Shown: piece after piece, positions 53,123 to 62,575 of the stretch
Layout: each line of letters opens with the position of its first letter
Numbering within the stretch: the stretch's first letter is position 1
From: Paraburkholderia fungorum
GTDB taxonomy: Bacteria; Pseudomonadota; Gammaproteobacteria; Burkholderiales; Burkholderiaceae
Direction: 5' to 3'
Assembly: GCF_902833645.1 (NCBI RefSeq)
Contig: NZ_CADFGE010000006.1
Location: 248,001-312,000, forward strand
Length of the DNA stretch: 64,000 nt
The notes under the pieces: model-generated
Told to the model about the DNA's origin: nothing
Database searches by the model: none
The model's input: only the letters and a program-made list of their open reading frames with translations
Position numbers and translations under genes: made by a program

Positions 53123-54325
53123 TCAAAACTTATGCCGCATCCCAACCCTCACAACAGCCTGCTTATCACCAGCCGACGCAGAAGGCCCATTAACAGCGGC
53201 CACAGCCTGCCGCCCGGTCGAGTCCGTGCCGGAGGCTTTCTGATAAACCCCAATCACATACACATCGGTACGCTTCGAAACAAAGTAATCGATCCCCGAA
53301 GCGACCTGCTGATAGGTCGCCCCTGTCATCCCCTTGACTGAACTTCCCTTCGTATAGTCATACGCCACACCACACAGCAGATCAGGCGTGATCTGATACT
53401 TGAAACTCACTTCCGCATTATTCAACGTGGCATTGCCACTCAACCCGGCAGGATTCGGCCCCGAACCAAGATCCCCGAGATCTCGAAAACTCGTATTCGA
53501 ATACGTCGCGCCGAACGTAGCGGCACCGAACAGATAAGACGCCCCAGCACCAATCACATGCAGCGATTTCGCCGACGCGTACCCGGAATAGACCGGCGAC
53601 ACCATATTGCTTCCAGGCAGGCCATTCACGCTAGCCGCGGGACTACCGGTACTGCCGAAGAACGACGTGTTCGGGTTGGCCACATCGAGATAACCGACAC
53701 CGAGCGCCAACGGTCCATTCACATACCCGGCCGATACCGACCAGATCCGGTTACGCGCGAAATCGCCAGCCACACCGCCCAGGCTGTACATGCCTTCAAC
53801 CGTCAAGCCGCCATAAGTGTTGCTGGTGAACTTGATCGCGTTATTCGTCGAGTTCGTGTTGTTGAAGTTGTCGAGGTCGCCGGGATGCGCAACCATATAG
53901 CCACCCCATTGATCGCCGACCTCGAACGGGCCAAGGATATCGACATTCGTATCGTATTGACGGCCGAGCGTCACCGTGCCGAACGGACCCGACAAACCCA
54001 CCCAGGCCTTCTTGCCGAACAGCAGTCCCCCCTGGCCGAGCTTGCCGGTGCTGGCGTCGAAGCCATTCTCCAGCATGAAGATCGCTTTCATACCGCCGCC
54101 AAGGTCTTCCATGCCGCGCATGCCCCAGCGGCTTTGCTGCATCACGCCGCTCAGCAGGCGAACCGCGCTGTGACCAGAGATGCTGCCGTTGGCGTTGACC
54201 GTCGCTGCGTTGCTCGTATAACTCACACCTTCATCGATAATGCCGTATAGCGTGACGGCACTCTGTGCATGAACCACGGCCGGAAAGGGGGCGGCGAGGC
54301 ATACTGCCAGTAGCATTTTTTTCAT
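53123..54325 (-). CDS. Gram-negative outer-membrane porin (OmpC-like)
   Basis: 400 residues. Signal peptide MKKMLLAVCLAAPFPAVVHA, mature start QSAVTLYGIIDEGVSY, the SRWGMRGMEDLGGG signature, and C-terminal VRVGMRHKF ending in Phe. A second general porin in the window, related to the 1564 gene. It is followed downstream by the amidase operon on the same strand, separated by 131 bp; co-expression with the amidase/MFS genes is possible but not shown. Confidence 0.92.
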   Translation of the reverse strand: MKKMLLAVCLAAPFPAVVHAQSAVTLYGIIDEGVSYTSNAATVNANGSISGHSAVRLLSGVMQQSRWGMRGMEDLGGGMKAIFMLENGFDASTGKLGQGGLLFGKKAWVGLSGPFGTVTLGRQYDTNVDILGPFEVGDQWGGYMVAHPGDLDNFNNTNSTNNAIKFTSNTYGGLTVEGMYSLGGVAGDFARNRIWSVSAGYVNGPLALGVGYLDVANPNTSFFGSTGSPAASVNGLPGSNMVSPVYSGYASAKSLHVIGAGASYLFGAATFGATYSNTSFRDLGDLGSGPNPAGLSGNATLNNAEVSFKYQITPDLLCGVAYDYTKGSSVKGMTGATYQQVASGIDYFVSKRTDVYVIGVYQKASGTDSTGRQAVAAVNGPSASAGDKQAVVRVGMRHKF

Positions 54326-54456
54326 GTGGTCTGACGCTCAAGTTGGAGAAGTGCGAAAAGTGACGGACGTGTGGACTCCCGCGAGCCACGCGTTGCTTGC
54401 CAGCCAGCAGCCGGAGGCGAAACCGGCTGCTGAAAAAAACTCAGAGTGAGCGGCGG

Positions 54457-55920
54457 TTAGTGACGCCCGGCGATAAGCGGTGGGCGAATCCTCTCGTGTG
54501 CCGCGGCAGCCTCATAGGCGTGACCGAATTGCAACAGACCCCAGTCGTCGCGAAAGCGTCCGGCGATTTGCAGGCCGATCGGTAAGCCCGATGCGCTAAA
54601 GCCGCAGGGCAGAGCGAGGACCGGCGATTCGGTGGAAGACAGATACCAGCAGATGCGCATCCAGTCGATGTACGAGTCGTAGCGTGTGCCCATGAATTCT
54701 GTGGGCCAGCGCAGATCGGCATCGAAAGGCAGCATCTGCGTGGCGGGCAGCACGTAGTACGCGTGGTTGTCCATGAAGCGGCGCATGCGCTCGAACAACG
54801 CTGTCTTTCGCACGAACATGTCGCCCAGATCCGCTGCGGACAGCGACCTGTGCAGGCGGCACTCGGCTTCGATTTCCGGCTTCAGTTGGGCGCGCGCATC
54901 GGCATCGAGCCGGTCGACAAGGCTGCCGATCATCCACGCGCGCTCGATGCGAAACACGTCCTCGGCATCGCCGAGATCGGGGTCGGCGAATTCCACCTCG
55001 CAACCCATCGACTCGAAGATCGCGGCCTGTGCCTGCACGGTTCGCTGAATCTCGGGGTCGACAGCAAGACCGGCGAGCTGCACCGACATGGCGATGCGCG
55101 TGCCGCGAAAGTCGCGTTGCAATGGCTGCGCGAAACGTGAACCGGGCTCGCTGATCTCTGTCGCAGTTTCGCCGGAGGGACCGGAAATCGCGCTGAGCAG
55201 CAAGGCCGTGTCGGCCACATCGCGTGCCATCGGCCCGTCTACGCCGAGCGTTGCCCAGCCGTTCGAATCCGGTGCACGCGGCACGCGTCCCGGTGACGGG
55301 CGCAAACCCACCACCGCATTCCACGCGGCCGGATTGCGCAGCGAGCCGCCCATGTCGCTGCCGCAAGCGAGCGGATTCATGCCGCAGGCAACGGAGGCAG
55401 CGGCGCCGCCGCTGCTGCCGCCCGCGGATTTGCTCAGGTCCCACGGATTGCGCGTCACGCCAAACACGTCGTTGAAGGTGTGCGAACCCGAGCCGAGTTC
55501 AGGCGTGTTCGACTTGCCGATCATCAGTGCACCGGCGGCATCGCAGCGGCGCGCGATCAAGGCGCTGTGTTCAGGCACGTGATGTTCGAAGATTTTCGAG
55601 CCGAAGGTGGTACGCACGCCGCGCGTCGCGGTCAGGTCCTTTTGTGAAACCGGCAGCCCATGCAAGGGACCTTGCCAGACGCCGCGCGCCCATAGCGCGT
55701 CGATATCCGCGGCACGGCTTTTCAAGGTGGCTTCGTCGGCGAGGGTGACGAGTGCATTGACCTGCGGGTTCACGGCATGGATACGTGAGAGGTGCGCATT
55801 CAATATCTCGACGGCACTCACGGTTTTCTTTCGTTGCAGATCGAGCAAAGTGAGGGCGGACAGGTCACAAAGTTCGCTACCTGCGGCGAGCGGTGCATCG
55901 GCATGAAGAGTGTCTGACAT
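54457..55920 (-). CDS. Amidase-signature family hydrolase
   Basis: 487 residues with the Ser-Ser-Lys triad region: QKDLTATRG (catalytic Lys), GGSSGGAAASVA (the cis-Ser and nucleophile) and GSDMGGSLRNPA. The C-terminal half (DSYIDWMRICWYLSSTESPVLALPCG) is like aryl and indoleacetamide hydrolases. With an MFS gene 45 bp upstream and the iac genes nearby, hydrolysis of an auxin amide such as indole-3-acetamide is an attractive guess, unproved. Confidence 0.85.
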   Translation of the reverse strand: MSDTLHADAPLAAGSELCDLSALTLLDLQRKKTVSAVEILNAHLSRIHAVNPQVNALVTLADEATLKSRAADIDALWARGVWQGPLHGLPVSQKDLTATRGVRTTFGSKIFEHHVPEHSALIARRCDAAGALMIGKSNTPELGSGSHTFNDVFGVTRNPWDLSKSAGGSSGGAAASVACGMNPLACGSDMGGSLRNPAAWNAVVGLRPSPGRVPRAPDSNGWATLGVDGPMARDVADTALLLSAISGPSGETATEISEPGSRFAQPLQRDFRGTRIAMSVQLAGLAVDPEIQRTVQAQAAIFESMGCEVEFADPDLGDAEDVFRIERAWMIGSLVDRLDADARAQLKPEIEAECRLHRSLSAADLGDMFVRKTALFERMRRFMDNHAYYVLPATQMLPFDADLRWPTEFMGTRYDSYIDWMRICWYLSSTESPVLALPCGFSASGLPIGLQIAGRFRDDWGLLQFGHAYEAAAAHERIRPPLIAGRH

Positions 55921-55965
55921 GAGAATTTCGTGGTGTTGAAAGATGAATGACGCGCTCGCGTGCGC

Positions 55966-57279
55966 CTAGATGTCCTGACGGGTGCGGTCGGCTACGAACA
56001 GCAGCGCGACCAGCGAGAGCGCGCCGCAGACAATGACGTACCAGGCGGGCGCAGCCGGATTGCCGGTCGCCTGGATCAGCCATGTCACGATGAATTGTGC
56101 AAAGCCGCCGAAGATCGACACGCCCGCGGCGTACGCAATCGAAAGCCCGGTTGCGCGCGTGCTGCGCGGGAACATCTCGGGCAGCATCGCGCCGTTCGCG
56201 CCCGCGTTGACGGAATGCAGCGCGGCGAGTGCGCACACCACCAGATACAAGGTGCCCGTCGAAGGCGAATGCTGGATCAGATAGAACCCCGGCAGAATCA
56301 GCACGGTCAGAAGCACACGCGAAATGAAGGCGACGCGTTTGCGGCCGAACATGTCGGACCAGATGCCGCCCACCGGGGACATCACCAGCATCACCGCGCC
56401 GGCGAGAATTCCGCACCAGAGCGCGGCGTCCATCGGCAGATGCAGCATCTTGATTGCATATGTCGACATGTAATAGATCACGATGAAATGCGCCGAGGTG
56501 CCGCCCACCACCAGCAGAAGGGCCACCAGGACGAGGCGCCAGTCGCGTTGCAGAACGGTCTTCAGTACACCGGCGGGTTCGCGCGCGGAGTCGGCGGGCG
56601 CGTCCGCTTCGCCGCCCAGCCGCGAGCGCAGATACAGGCCGAGCGGTGCGATCAGCACACCCGCAAGAAACGGAATGCGCCATCCCCAGGATTCGAGCGA
56701 CGCCTTGTCGAGGTAGTGCGACAGCAGAAAACCCACCAGCGAGCCGGCCAGCGCCGCCGCACCCTGGCTCGCGAACTGCCAGCTTGTGATGTAACCGCGC
56801 CGGCCGGAAGAAGCGCGTTCCGCGAGCAGCGTAGTTGCGACACCGACCTCACCGCCGGCGGAAAAGCCCTGCAGCAAACGCGCGGCGACGATCGCGAGCG
56901 GCGCGGCGATGCCGATTTGCGCGTAGGTGGGCATCACACCGATCAGGCCGGTGCCGACGGCCATGGTTACGAGCGTCAGGTTCATCGCTGCAATGCGGCC
57001 GAAGCGGTCGGCCAGCACGCCGAACAGCACCCCGCCGAGCGGCCGTGCAATGAAGCCGATGCCGAATGTGCCGACGGAGAGCAATAGTTGCTGTTGCGAC
57101 GAAGCAAGCGGGAAGAACAGTTTGCCGAACAGCACGGCGAAGAAACTGTAGACGGTGAGATCGAAGAACTCGAACGCGTTGCCGATGGTAGTCGCGACGA
57201 TCAGTCCGCGGGTCGATGCGCCGTGCCCCGCACTTTGACTGGCGTCGTACAGCGGGGAACTGAGTGAAGATGACTTCAT
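55966..57279 (-). CDS. MFS transporter, metabolite:H+ symporter family
   Basis: 437 residues, 12 predicted membrane segments. GNAFEFFDLTVYSFFAVLFG and FGVLADRFGRIAAMN (MFS motif A) identify the MHS group (proline/betaine, shikimate and aromatic acid symporters). AGAGRG is replaced by FSAGGEVGVATTLLAERA, the usual MHS loop. AGAGGGAT-like ribosome site lies before the ATG. Operon with the 54457 amidase; divergent LysR gene upstream. An MFS protein is also reported for dioxindole-3-acetate removal in P. phytofirmans, which may or may not be this one. Confidence 0.88.
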   Translation of the reverse strand: MKSSSLSSPLYDASQSAGHGASTRGLIVATTIGNAFEFFDLTVYSFFAVLFGKLFFPLASSQQQLLLSVGTFGIGFIARPLGGVLFGVLADRFGRIAAMNLTLVTMAVGTGLIGVMPTYAQIGIAAPLAIVAARLLQGFSAGGEVGVATTLLAERASSGRRGYITSWQFASQGAAALAGSLVGFLLSHYLDKASLESWGWRIPFLAGVLIAPLGLYLRSRLGGEADAPADSAREPAGVLKTVLQRDWRLVLVALLLVVGGTSAHFIVIYYMSTYAIKMLHLPMDAALWCGILAGAVMLVMSPVGGIWSDMFGRKRVAFISRVLLTVLILPGFYLIQHSPSTGTLYLVVCALAALHSVNAGANGAMLPEMFPRSTRATGLSIAYAAGVSIFGGFAQFIVTWLIQATGNPAAPAWYVIVCGALSLVALLFVADRTRQDI

Positions 57280-57449
57280 AAACGGGATCCCTCTGGAGGT
57301 GAATCAATCCGTGATGCTTCGATAGCACGGCGCACTCGATTCGAGCGTGTTTCTATCGAACAGACTATCGAGCAGAGCGCCTTCAATGACGACGACAGGA
57401 AAAGTCTAGGGAGTCAAAAAAGCGTTCTGGATTTGCTTTTTCTTATTGT

Positions 57450-57466
57450 GATAACGCTGGGTTATC
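57450..57466. promoter_or_regulatory. Palindromic operator between LysR and MFS genes
   Basis: GATAAC-GCTGG-GTTATC, a perfect 6-5-6 palindrome in the divergent gap 57280-57632. It contains ATA-N9-TAT, close to the LysR T-N11-A pattern. Likely the binding site of the LysR protein at 57633. Confidence 0.55.
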
Positions 57467-57632
57467 GCGCCCGGCGGGGGCTGGCGTCGATGCTCATGGG
57501 TGCGCACGGCAATGGGTATTTGGGAGCATGGCCGGCACGTTTCTCACGGTGTACCATCGATTCAAACTGTCAGCCGCTGACTGAAGCCGACCGTGGTCAT
57601 TTCTCTCTAATCGCTTATCCGGCCGCTTACCC

Positions 57633-58565
57633 GTGAAATACAACCAGTTGCGCGCATTAGTGGCGATAGCCCAGCACGGCAGCATTCGCGCTGCTGCCAG
57701 AACGGTGTGCCTGTCCCAGCCCGCGTTGACCAAGGCGATTCGCGAGCTCGAACAGGAATTGGGTGTGCCGCTGGTGTCGCGCAGCGCGCGTGGTGCGCAA
57801 CTCACCCAGTTCGGCCAGGCCGTGTGCGCACGCGCAAGACTCATCCTCGCGGAAATGCAGCATGCAAAGGACGATGTGATTCAACTATCCGGTCAGGCGG
57901 GCGGTACCGTGTCGTGTGCGGTCACCCCGCTGGTATCGCTCAAGTTTCTGTCGCGCGCCATTCACTCGTTCCGGCAGCGCATGCCGAAGACGCGGCTCTC
58001 GGTTCAGGAGGGTTTTCTGACGGCGGCATTGGCCCGCTTGCGCGACGGCTCGCTCGATTTCGTGATCGCTATCGTGGATGAAAAGAAGCTCGCGCCGGAA
58101 TTCGTGTTCCGCTCCTTGCTCGAAGGCGAGTTGATCATTTCTGCGCGCAAAGGTCACCCGTTGGCGAAGGCCGAATCGCTCGCGGAGCTGGAAGACGCGG
58201 AGTGGATGTTGAACACCACGCCCGAAAGCATCGGTCAGTCGCTCCAGGATTTTTTTGTGCGGCATGGCGCAAAGGCGCCGAACGTGGTGGTGGAGTGCAG
58301 TTCGTTCAGTGCGAGTTTTTCGCTATCGGTGAAAAGCAATCTGCTGTCATGTTGTCCCAAGAGCTTTCTGGAAACCGACTGGATTCGCGAGCGGATCATA
58401 TCGATACCGGTGCGTGAACCATTGCCGCGCGTGTCGGTGGGCATCATCTCGCGGCGCGACGCGCTGAATACATCGGCCTGCGATTACCTGATCGACTGTT
58501 TCGTCGAAGCGGTCGCGGCGGTGCCGTCGTTTCAATTCGATACCGATAGCGCGGGCGTTGTTTGA
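57633..58565 (+). CDS. LysR-family transcriptional regulator
   Basis: 310 residues. N-terminal winged HTH (IAQHGSIRAAARTVCLSQPALTKAIRELEQELGVPL), then a periplasmic-binding-like effector domain (SVQEGFLTAALARLRDGSLDFVI). Starts with GTG 57633. Divergent from the MFS-amidase operon and upstream of iacG. A LysR regulator responding to dioxindole-3-acetate controls iac genes in P. phytofirmans, so this is a reasonable candidate for that role. Confidence 0.9.
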   Translation: MKYNQLRALVAIAQHGSIRAAARTVCLSQPALTKAIRELEQELGVPLVSRSARGAQLTQFGQAVCARARLILAEMQHAKDDVIQLSGQAGGTVSCAVTPLVSLKFLSRAIHSFRQRMPKTRLSVQEGFLTAALARLRDGSLDFVIAIVDEKKLAPEFVFRSLLEGELIISARKGHPLAKAESLAELEDAEWMLNTTPESIGQSLQDFFVRHGAKAPNVVVECSSFSASFSLSVKSNLLSCCPKSFLETDWIRERIISIPVREPLPRVSVGIISRRDALNTSACDYLIDCFVEAVAAVPSFQFDTDSAGVV

Positions 58566-58608
58566 GCAAGCCACGCGCCGTGGTTTCATTCCAATAGTCC
58601 GGCCGCGC

Positions 58609-59148
58609 TCACTGCGGCGCCGGGCGCTTGATGCGGTGAAAGTTGCGATCGAAATAGATCAGGCCGTCGCCGTCCGCGCGTACGCTGATACAGGTCGTTT
58701 TGACGAACATCACCGAGTGCGAGCCCACTTCCTTCAGGTCGACAATCTCACCCTGGAGACTCGCAAGCGCATCGCGCAGGACCGGCACGCCATGCGTGCC
58801 GTCGTCCCAGATCGGCCAGCCAAAACGTTCTTCCATCGGCACCTGCGTCATGCCCGCGAAATGACGCGCAAGCAGTTCATGCTCGCCCGGCAGCACGTTG
58901 ATGCAAACATGACGGTTGCGCTCGAAGGTGGCGTGCATCGCACTCGAACGGTTCAGGCAGACGAGCAGCGTGGGCGGCGTATCGGTAACGGAACACACCG
59001 CGCTCGCAGTCACCCCGCAGCGTCCGTGCGGGCCAGCCGTAGTGATCACGTTCACGGCCGCGGACAGATGCGCCATGGCCTGACGGAATTGCTGTTTTGT
59101 CGCCAGCTCAGCGTCGGCGACAGGAATCGGTTGCGGATTCGGCTTCAT
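58609..59148 (-). CDS. iacG: Flavin reductase of the indole-3-acetate oxygenase (IacG)
   Basis: 179 residues of the flavin reductase (FMN-binding split barrel) family: AHLSAAVNVITTAGPHGRCGVTASAVCSVTDTPPTLLVC and NRHVCINVLPGEHELLARHFAG. It should supply reduced FMN/FAD to an oxygenase such as IacA. GAGGA lies before the ATG. Assigned to IacG by context with iacE, iacH, iacI, iacB and iacA; on its own it would be a generic HpaC-like reductase. Confidence 0.8.
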   Translation of the reverse strand: MKPNPQPIPVADAELATKQQFRQAMAHLSAAVNVITTAGPHGRCGVTASAVCSVTDTPPTLLVCLNRSSAMHATFERNRHVCINVLPGEHELLARHFAGMTQVPMEERFGWPIWDDGTHGVPVLRDALASLQGEIVDLKEVGSHSVMFVKTTCISVRADGDGLIYFDRNFHRIKRPAPQ

Positions 59149-59443
59149 GGTCTAAAGTCCTCGGGAGTCGCGGCAGGGATCTGGAGTCAAGCGTAATCAA
59201 TCCGGGTCCGGAAAAAAATCGGCGCGAGCGGTGAGCAGGGGCGCGTCTTTCCCAATCCGTCTAAAGCTTTCCCTAATGCGTGTTCGAACCGCGAGCGCGT
59301 GAAGGGCAGGCATGGGAACATTTATCCGCGCTACAGGGTAACTATCGCTTTGCAGCACTTTTTCCGCTGGTTATCATGAGCCGGCATGATGTTTCGAATC
59401 GCACCTTCGAATCGCACACTCCCGAACCGCTCCGGCTTACTCC
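59149..59443. other. Divergent promoter region between iacG and the FixJ-type regulator
   Basis: 295 bp with no gene. It should contain promoters for both flanking genes. I did not find a convincing palindrome. Confidence 0.35.
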
Positions 59444-60094
59444 ATGTCCCACCCGTCTCAGTCCGCTGCGTCCCCCGCACCGATCGTCTACATCGTCGAC
59501 GACGACAACGGCATGCGCACCTCGCTTGCATGGCTGCTCGAATCGGTGGGCGTGAAGTCGGCGGGTTTCGGCAATGCCAGCGAATTCCTAAGCGCTTTCG
59601 ATCCTGGCGTGCCCGCGTGTCTCGTACTCGATGTGCGTATGCCGCAGCAAAGCGGCTTCGACGTGCAAGCGGAGCTGAACCGTCAAGGCGCGACGCTGCC
59701 GATCATTTTTGTCAGCGGCCACGGCGATATTCCGATGTCGGTGCGCGCGTTGCAAAACGGTGCGATCGATTTCGTCGAGAAGCCGTATAACTCTCAGCAA
59801 ATGCTCGATCGCGTGCAGCGCGCGTTGAAACTGGCTGAATCTCGTCACGCCGCCGACCAGAAGCAGCGCGAGTTGAAGAAGCGGCTGGAATCGCTGACGG
59901 CACGCGAGAAAGAAGTGCTTCGCGGCGTGATCGACGGCAAGGGCAGCAAGCGTATCGCCTCCGATCTGTCGATCAGCGTGAAGACCGTCGACGTACATCG
60001 TGCAAGCATCAAGGACAAACTCGGCGCGGCGTCGATTGCGATGCTGGTGCGCGACGTGATGGCCGTGTGGGACCAGGACGGATTCAACGCATGA
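59444..60094 (+). CDS. FixJ/NarL-type response regulator
   Basis: 216 residues. The receiver has VDDDNGMRTSLAWLLES and phospho-Asp in CLVLDVRMPQQSGFD (about residue 65) and Lys in VEKPYNSQQM. The C-terminal LuxR-type HTH is SLTAREKEVLRGVIDGKGSKRIASDLSISVKTVDVHRASI. No kinase gene is adjacent. A two-component system responding to IAA controls iac genes in P. phytofirmans; the kinase may lie beyond the right edge. Its end overlaps the convergent iacE stop by 11 bp. Confidence 0.9.
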   Translation: MSHPSQSAASPAPIVYIVDDDNGMRTSLAWLLESVGVKSAGFGNASEFLSAFDPGVPACLVLDVRMPQQSGFDVQAELNRQGATLPIIFVSGHGDIPMSVRALQNGAIDFVEKPYNSQQMLDRVQRALKLAESRHAADQKQRELKKRLESLTAREKEVLRGVIDGKGSKRIASDLSISVKTVDVHRASIKDKLGAASIAMLVRDVMAVWDQDGFNA

Positions 60095-60827
60095 ACAAGC
60101 CGCCATTCACGTCCCAGCACGCACCGTTCGCAAAGTAAGCATGCTCAGCCGCCAGCATGATCGCGACATCGGCGACATACTCCGCGGAGCCCAGACGTCC
60201 CGCAGGGATGTTCGCGATGACTGCCTTCAGCTTGTCGGGTGTGACGCTCTCGTGCACGATCGGCAGGTCCATCGGTCCGGGTGAAATCGCATTGACAGTC
60301 ACGCCCGCTGCACCGAGGTCGCGCGCGAACACCTTGGTCAACGTGATCACGCCGCCTTTGGCCGCCGCATAGTGCGCGCCGGTTGCCGATCCACCGTTCT
60401 GGCCGGCCAGCGAGGCGATGTTGACGATGCGACCTACGCCGGCATCAGCGAAATACTGGCCGAATACCTGGCAGCCGAACAGCACGCTGCGCAGATTCAC
60501 GTTGATCACCTGATCGAACTGCTCGGCGGTGATCTCCATCACCGGGACGACTTTGGATGCGCCCGCATTGTTGATCAGCGCGTCGATGCGGCCCCAACGT
60601 TGCAGGATTGCATCGCGGGCGGATTCGAATGCGTGTTTCGCAGTGACGTCGAGAGTCAGCGCGAAGGCGCTTGAACCGTCCGCGCTCAATTCATGGGCGA
60701 GGGCTTGCGCGGCGTCGAACGCAATGTCGCCGATCGCCACCGCGTAACCCGCTGCGTGAAAACGCGTGGCAATCGCGGCACCGAGACCGCGTGCGGCGCC
60801 GGTAACGAGTACAACTCGCTTCTGCAT
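60084..60827 (-). CDS. iacE: Short-chain dehydrogenase of IAA degradation (IacE)
   Basis: 247-residue SDR: TGAARGLGAAIA cofactor motif, NNAG, catalytic Ser in NIASLAGQNGG and YAAAK. AGGAG lies 7 nt before the ATG. In iac systems IacA and IacE together are needed to form dioxindole-3-acetate from IAA. It follows iacH after 85 bp on the same strand. Confidence 0.82.
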   Translation of the reverse strand: MQKRVVLVTGAARGLGAAIATRFHAAGYAVAIGDIAFDAAQALAHELSADGSSAFALTLDVTAKHAFESARDAILQRWGRIDALINNAGASKVVPVMEITAEQFDQVINVNLRSVLFGCQVFGQYFADAGVGRIVNIASLAGQNGGSATGAHYAAAKGGVITLTKVFARDLGAAGVTVNAISPGPMDLPIVHESVTPDKLKAVIANIPAGRLGSAEYVADVAIMLAAEHAYFANGACWDVNGGLFMR

Positions 60828-60912
60828 TGCTTCTACTCCTTGAGAAAACTGCGGCTGCTGTAGCGGCCTGATGCATTGCGGCCCGGTGTGTTGCCGGTTT
60901 CGTTGCGCGACT

Positions 60913-62040
60913 TCACGCGGCGAGTGCCGCTTCGAAGCGTGCTGCTATCGCGCAGACCTGTTCATCCGCCCCTTTGCGTCCAACGATCTGCAAGCCCGCC
61001 TTGAGCGGCGAACCGTCGACAGGCAAGGGCAGGCTCAGTGCCGGATGGCCGCTCAGATTGAACGGCCGGATCAGCGACGACATGCCGATAACCGAGGTGC
61101 CGCTGCGTGCCTCAGCGAGCGTGATGGGCAGCGCGGGCAGCGTGGGAAGAATCAGTACGTCCACGCTTTCAAGCGCGTGATCGACCGCCGCGGTGAATTG
61201 CCGTCGTACCGATTCCGCCGCATCGCGTTGCGCGCTGGTGGTTTTAGCCGCGGCGCGCAACCGTGCGTCCAGATCGGCGCCGAGCTTGCCGCTCGCCACG
61301 AGGTGACCGAACGCGTGCGAGGTTTCGACATTGATGATCGCGAGGCCCGCTTCGAAGGCTTCGGCAAAGCCCGGGAGTTCCACCGTGCGAGCATTGCAAC
61401 CGGCCTGGTCCGCTGCACGTGCAACTGCGCTGAGGATCGCCGGGGTTGCGTCGACCTGCAGGACACCGACGTTGCACACGCCGGTTTGTGGCGCCAGCGC
61501 GGCTTGCAAGTCGAAGGTGGCGGTGATTGCCTGCATTGCGGCGACGATCATCCGCATATCGCGCGCGAACGGCCCGACACAATCGAGCGTCGATTCACGT
61601 GGCGCCACGCCACGCCGGGATACGCGTCCGTAGGTCGGCTTCAAACCGATCACGCCGCAACATGCAGCGGGGCCGCGAATCGAGCCGCCGGTGTCCGTGC
61701 CGAGCGCGGCATCGGCCAGTTTCAGACCGACGGCCGCCGCCGAACCGCTCGACGAGCCGCCGGGAATGCGCGCGGCATCCTGCGGATTTTGTGGCGTGCC
61801 GGTGTAGTCGTTGATACCGGTCATGCCGAACGCGAGCTCGTGCATATTGGCCTTGCCGACAATATGCCAGCCGGCATCGAGCAATCGTGCCACGACTTCC
61901 GCGTGCTGGTTGGCCGCAGGCGTATCGGCCAACGCGCGGCTCGCGGCCGTGGTCGCGTAGCCGGCGATATCGATCGTGTCCTTGATTGCGATGCTGGGGC
62001 CGGTGCCACCTAACGACAAGGTCTGGATAAACTCATTCAT
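60913..62040 (-). CDS. iacH: Amidase-signature protein of the iac cluster (IacH)
   Basis: 375 residues with AIKDTIDIAG (catalytic Lys), GGSSSGSAAAVG and TDTGGSIRGPAACCG (cis-Ser and nucleophile). Shorter than the 54457 amidase and of the compact type. Its ATG overlaps the iacI stop (ATGA). IacH in Pseudomonas putida is an amidase-like protein of uncertain role. Confidence 0.83.
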   Translation of the reverse strand: MNEFIQTLSLGGTGPSIAIKDTIDIAGYATTAASRALADTPAANQHAEVVARLLDAGWHIVGKANMHELAFGMTGINDYTGTPQNPQDAARIPGGSSSGSAAAVGLKLADAALGTDTGGSIRGPAACCGVIGLKPTYGRVSRRGVAPRESTLDCVGPFARDMRMIVAAMQAITATFDLQAALAPQTGVCNVGVLQVDATPAILSAVARAADQAGCNARTVELPGFAEAFEAGLAIINVETSHAFGHLVASGKLGADLDARLRAAAKTTSAQRDAAESVRRQFTAAVDHALESVDVLILPTLPALPITLAEARSGTSVIGMSSLIRPFNLSGHPALSLPLPVDGSPLKAGLQIVGRKGADEQVCAIAARFEAALAA

Positions 62041-62570
62041 GGATTCGGTTTCCTCGCATTGACTTGCCAGGGCGCATCGAAAAGACGTTCGGTGCGAAAG
62101 TGTTTGATGAGCCAGTCGCGGCCGTTACCGGCGGATGCGAAATCCACCTCCAGCCGCGCCGAGATCAATTCGGCCGGCGCGTCGACATAGCCGGACGCCT
62201 GCAGCATGATCCAGCGGCCTCGCGCGTTTGTGCCTTGCACCTCGATGGTTTCCGACGTGAGGAAGTGCACATTCACCGTGAAATGCGGCGACGGCGGCAG
62301 GTAGCGCGTCAGCATCGCGAGAATTTGCGCGTGGCCGCTGAGGCGGCCGAACTTGCTCGCGTACTGCGAGCCGATGCCTTCCCAGATCGCGTCTTCAGCA
62401 AAGAGAGCCGCGAGCGTCTCGCCTTCGAGCGCCCCCGAGGGCACATCGCATAGCGCCATATAGCGCGCCATCGTGCGGCGCACTGCGGATTCGGCTTCGA
62501 GCGCGGCGAGCCGTTCGGTCAACATGGCCAGCGTAGCGGGCGTCCCGTTCATCGCATCGTGCTCCGGCAT
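62037..62570 (-). CDS. iacI: SnoaL-like (NTF2-fold) protein of the iac cluster (IacI)
   Basis: About 177 residues with the SnoaL_4 pattern: RRTMARYMALCDVPS, ETLAALFAEDAIWEG, HFTVNVHFLTSE and GRDWLIKHFRTERLF. The NTF2 fold often forms a small hydrophobic active site. The ATG at 62570 was used; an in-frame ATG at 62552 has a better ribosome site (GGAG, 9 nt). Coupled to iacH. Confidence 0.8.
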   Translation of the reverse strand: MPEHDAMNGTPATLAMLTERLAALEAESAVRRTMARYMALCDVPSGALEGETLAALFAEDAIWEGIGSQYASKFGRLSGHAQILAMLTRYLPPSPHFTVNVHFLTSETIEVQGTNARGRWIMLQASGYVDAPAELISARLEVDFASAGNGRDWLIKHFRTERLFDAPWQVNARKPNP

Positions 62571-62575
62571 AGTCG

